Source of the DNA: a virus
Length of the DNA: 64,000 nt
IMG/VR virus record: IMGVR_UViG_3300023109_000011
Location: 34,113 to 98,112 of that record
Strand: one strand, 5' to 3'
The translations under genes and the position numbers were made by a program. The notes beneath the pieces were generated by a model, which saw nothing but the letters and a program-made list of their open reading frames with translations, did not search any database and was not told the DNA's origin. This document shows, piece after piece, positions 61,540 to 64,000 of the stretch; within the stretch, counting starts at the first letter, position 1, and each line of letters begins with the position of its first letter.

Positions 61540-62964
61540 TTATTCCTTTCCTAGGTCTCCGGCTCCATCACTCCAATCATACTTAACTATTTTACAAATA
61601 GTGTTTAGTACGTTACCATCAACTTTGTTTATTACTCCGGTGATAAGGTATTTACCACTTAACTGTTTATTTCTACCAGATTTATTACTAGCATCGAGCT
61701 CTCGTATATTAATATCAGTTATCATACCAGGCATTAAATCTAATCGACCTTTTAAAGCAATAGTAGCACTCGTTGCGTTAGCGTGTTGATTATACATGAT
61801 TTTATGTGCAGTCGTTTCTCGATAGAATTTCTCGTCTGCGGTTTGAGCTGATCCGCTTTCTTTATCACTATACTCTCGTATAATCATAAACTGTTTAGAA
61901 TTATTTTGGTTAAATGTATCTTTTATGAATTCTTCTGAATGGATATCATTTCTTAAGCTAGCGGTTCTTCCACCAGAATCTTTATACTTGTTAACTTCTT
62001 CGTTATACTTATACGTGTATAGTTTTGTTCTATGTCGTAGCAAATCAATTTCTAAAAATGAATTTGTATATGAACCACTTAAAACTTCGTCAGCAACATC
62101 TACTCGTTTATCATTTACAAATTCTTGTATTGTACTCACTTGAACTGCAGCATCTTCAGGCTGCTTACTTGAATATGTAAAATAGTTGAGAGTAGGTACG
62201 TCATCATGTGCTTTAGCTTTTACGTGTAGCCATTCATCGGTTACTGCATGAAAGCCATCCCATCTTTCAAAGAAACGAAATGTTGATGATGGACCAATGG
62301 TTGATTTTGAATATATCCTTTTAGTGATAAACTGGATCGCTTCAGATGGACTATAATTTGGTATAGTAACTCTTAGTATTCCTCGGGTAGGAGCGATCCA
62401 CAAAAAGCGTCCAGGATCAGATTGGATCTTAAATGATTTCGTATCACTTGGTTGTTCTTTCTCGGTTCCATCAGACCAAGTTTCTTTACCTGCTGTAAGC
62501 TTACTATAATGTTTACTAAATAGATCTTCAATAACACTTTGACCTTCTTTACCATTATAAGACGTAATGATATTTTTAATGTTTGCGTTATAAGAAAGTT
62601 TAGAGATCCATTGTAAAGTATATCCGACACCATTACCACTTTCAGTTCTGTTAACATTACTAATTTTAATAATACGTGCTACTATACTTCTTGTGGTTCC
62701 AAGATCAAAGCTTTTAATTTCAAAATGTAATTCTTCTTCTCCACGGAGTGGAAGATTTTCTAAGAATCCTACGTTATCGATACAATCAATAGTACCTGAC
62801 ATTGAAACATTATTCATACCTTGGTTAATTTGAAACCCAGTAATCAAAGGTGTGATATCTTTTCCAATTTCAATAGGCGGCACCATGTACCCATCTTTGT
62901 ACCCTTGATAAGGTATTATAATAGCTTGTGTAATCTCGCAAATGCCAGGATTAAACTTTTCCAT
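61540..62964 (-). CDS. gp27-like baseplate hub protein (474 aa)
   Basis: The pattern fits the hub fold of T4 gp27 and VgrG: an N-terminal domain with 'GFQINQGMNNVSMSGTIDCI', LPLRGEEELHFEIKSFD, a strand 'ARIIKISNV', and a later 'PGMITDINIRE...SGKYLITGVINKVDGN' region near the C-terminus that resembles the end of gp27 and of phage late control D proteins. The gp27 role is to form the trimeric ring that joins the tail tube to the gp5 spike, which follows directly. The gp27 name is inferred from fold pattern and place and is not an alignment. Its ATG overlaps the stop of the preceding gene (TAATG). Confidence 0.75.
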   Translation of the reverse strand: MEKFNPGICEITQAIIIPYQGYKDGYMVPPIEIGKDITPLITGFQINQGMNNVSMSGTIDCIDNVGFLENLPLRGEEELHFEIKSFDLGTTRSIVARIIKISNVNRTESGNGVGYTLQWISKLSYNANIKNIITSYNGKEGQSVIEDLFSKHYSKLTAGKETWSDGTEKEQPSDTKSFKIQSDPGRFLWIAPTRGILRVTIPNYSPSEAIQFITKRIYSKSTIGPSSTFRFFERWDGFHAVTDEWLHVKAKAHDDVPTLNYFTYSSKQPEDAAVQVSTIQEFVNDKRVDVADEVLSGSYTNSFLEIDLLRHRTKLYTYKYNEEVNKYKDSGGRTASLRNDIHSEEFIKDTFNQNNSKQFMIIREYSDKESGSAQTADEKFYRETTAHKIMYNQHANATSATIALKGRLDLMPGMITDINIRELDASNKSGRNKQLSGKYLITGVINKVDGNVLNTICKIVKYDWSDGAGDLGKE

Positions 62965-63224
62965 TAATTATCGCTCATAGACCTAACGTAATCTTTAGTT
63001 AACTGGCCCAAGAATTTACTGTCAAACAAGAATATTTCTTTCTTATTTTCGTTCAAATCATATTCGTAATCATACATTCGGTATGGCTGCCATTCTTCTG
63101 GGATAATTCGCTTAACAATAATTTTACGTCCTTGCTCAGTACGTAGAATAACCCTGTCTTCTCGACGAAGGTAAATTGTTCGGAAAGATTCCGGTGCTAA
63201 TATAATATCATCTACTGCGGCCAT
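62964..63224 (-). CDS. Small baseplate-region protein of unknown function (86 aa)
   Basis: This protein starts MAAVDDIILAPESFRTIYLR and continues VILRTEQGRKIIVKRIIPEE. It contains a run of Tyr/Asp (WQPYRMYDYEYDLNENKKEI). No motif is recognised. It overlaps by one base both the gp53 stop upstream (TAATG) and the hub gene downstream (TAATG), so it is surely translated as part of that unit. It may be a small hub or wedge assembly factor, as T4 has several in this region (gp26, gp28, gp51), but there is no visible similarity to any of them. Confidence 0.8.
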   Translation of the reverse strand: MAAVDDIILAPESFRTIYLRREDRVILRTEQGRKIIVKRIIPEEWQPYRMYDYEYDLNENKKEIFLFDSKFLGQLTKDYVRSMSDN

Positions 63225-63604
63225 TAGTCAACTCTCCTCACATAGTATAAAATATTGTCGTCGTTTGTTTCATCACTAATCCAATCAAGAACGTTCTCAC
63301 CGATTTCACCAGACTGATCTTGGTACTTATCGACAAGATAAGCATTAAATGTTCGTGGATCTAACGGCCACTCGTGATATGGATCAATAATGTTGTTTGC
63401 CATATACACTAACCAGATATAGTCAACGGATCCGTAATAAAACTGAGCAATGTCTTCGGCGCGCTCACCTTCTTGTACCGTATAAGGATAGTATAGGAAT
63501 GGATTGTTTTGTACAGCACTCATGAAAGAACTTCGTCGAGTAATATCTCGAACTCGTCTTCCTTGATATTCTATAGTTGGAAAAGGTTTAAAATACTTGG
63601 TCAT
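63224..63604 (-). CDS. 53: Baseplate wedge protein gp53
   Basis: This 126-residue protein matches the gp53 family: KPFPTIEYQGRRVRDITRR, NNPFLYYPYTVQEGERAEDI, AQFYYGSVDYIWLVYMANNI, DPYHEWPLDPRTFNAYL. The 'GE.AEDIA..YYG....IWLVY.AN.I.DP..EWPL' run has a LysM-like shape and is very conserved. T4 gp53 has 196 residues. It joins gp25 and gp6 in the wedge core. It lies about 25 bases after the gp48-like gene. Confidence 0.93.
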   Translation of the reverse strand: MTKYFKPFPTIEYQGRRVRDITRRSSFMSAVQNNPFLYYPYTVQEGERAEDIAQFYYGSVDYIWLVYMANNIIDPYHEWPLDPRTFNAYLVDKYQDQSGEIGENVLDWISDETNDDNILYYVRRVD

Positions 63605-63630
63605 TGATTATAGTCCACTCGTTACTGATG

Positions 63631-64000
63631 TTACGCCCGGGCTACGCCGGCGCCGGTATTAATTTTAGATTCTTCTGAACCCTCTCCCTGTCCTTTAGGT
63701 GTAGCAGATTCTGCTGCACTGCTGTCTGCCTCATCTGGAGTAATAGGATAATCTTCCGCAGTATGAATAGTAAGTTCTGTAAATGAAAGTGTAAGAGTAA
63801 CCGCTGCAGGGCGTCCACCTTTCATTATTCCAACTTGCGACGCTGGCCCACTATAATCTACACTTACGTCAGTTAGCATGGCAGGTTTAAATCGTACAAA
63901 GTGACTTTCATCTACTCCTAAAAGATTTAACCTTACAACACTGGGGTACTTAAGAAATGCCCTATTCATTCCTTGAACAGTAGCCTCACCAGAACCGACC
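63631..64000 (-). CDS. 48: Baseplate tail-tube cap gp48-like protein, C-terminal part only
   Basis: The frame is open to position 64000, so the gene begins outside the window; an internal ATG at 63969 is not its start. The visible C-terminus reads KYPSVVRLNLLGVDESHFVR, then FKPAMLTDVSVDYSGPASQV and AAVTLTLSFTELTIHTAEDY. This 'F.P..LT.V.V.Y........G.P..V.L.LSF.E......D' pattern is that of T4-like gp48 (or the related gp54), which caps the baseplate and starts the tail tube. The last 35 residues are a Ser/Glu/Gly-rich tail. Position just before gp53 fits gp48 in marine T4-like phages; gp54 is the alternative. Confidence 0.7.
   Translation of the reverse strand, partial: VGSGEATVQGMNRAFLKYPSVVRLNLLGVDESHFVRFKPAMLTDVSVDYSGPASQVGIMKGGRPAAVTLTLSFTELTIHTAEDYPITPDEADSSAAESATPKGQGEGSEESKINTGAGVARA

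Noticed and set aside
63631-63969. A complete 112-residue gene starting at 63969
   Set aside because: The frame continues without a stop to the window edge and the sequence looks like a gp48 C-terminus, so this ATG is internal.

Overview
The window is one continuous block of late virion genes from a large-tailed bacteriophage of the T4 superfamily (contractile-tailed myovirus). All convincing genes are on the minus strand, so transcription runs from position 64000 towards 1. The assignment rests on a run of T4 baseplate homologues (gp48 C-terminus, gp53, a gp27-like hub, a gp5-like spike, gp25, gp6, gp7, gp8) and on T4-type late promoter boxes (TATAAATA/AATAAATA) in several of the short gaps. 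The fibre modules (a repeated 'FYDxNDTxYYxDP' unit, S74 chaperone tails, a DUF4815-like protein, 'HTFVSA' modules) are typical of marine T4-like phages such as those of cyanobacteria and SAR11. The host cannot be read from this window.

Layout in the direction of transcription. (1) 64000-52961, baseplate: gp48 (partial), gp53, a small unknown protein, a gp27-like hub, a gp5-like spike that lacks a lysozyme domain, a protein ending in an M15-type peptidase, gp25, gp6 and gp7. (2) 52922-47034: a fibre-like protein with a cupredoxin-like domain, a subtilisin-like protein that carries a second cupredoxin-like domain, and gp8. (3) 47018-14515, the adhesion and fibre region: an 1821-residue DUF4815-like protein, a 60-residue coiled-coil protein, a 400-residue S74 fibre, a 3565-residue modular protein, a 139-residue protein, an 1829-residue collagen-like S74 fibre, a 311-residue protein with a possible nuclease fold, a 112-residue protein, and fibres of 1376 and 1142 residues. 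(4) 14474-2520: a 3984-residue S74 fibre built from about 26 repeated units. (5) 2516-1, accessory genes: a sulfotransferase-like enzyme, an unknown Asn/Gly/Tyr-rich protein, a thioredoxin-like protein and a truncated unknown protein.

The genes are packed almost end to end. Gaps are under about 60 bases, many stops and starts overlap (TAATG or ATGA), and no stretch over 300 bases lacks a gene. I saw no tRNA, rRNA, CRISPR array, insertion sequence, integrase or convincing terminator. About 44 kb of the 64 kb encodes eight fibre-like or fibre-associated proteins, which is very large for a T4-type phage. The T4 outer-baseplate and short-tail-fibre genes 9, 10, 11 and 12 are not recognisable, so the large modular proteins probably take over the periphery of the baseplate and host recognition. 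The most unusual features are the two copper-site-like cupredoxin domains in adjacent virion proteins, the subtilisin-like protein with Glu at the usual Asp position, the transfer of hub cell-wall lysis to a separate M15 protein, and the nuclease-like gene among the fibre genes.
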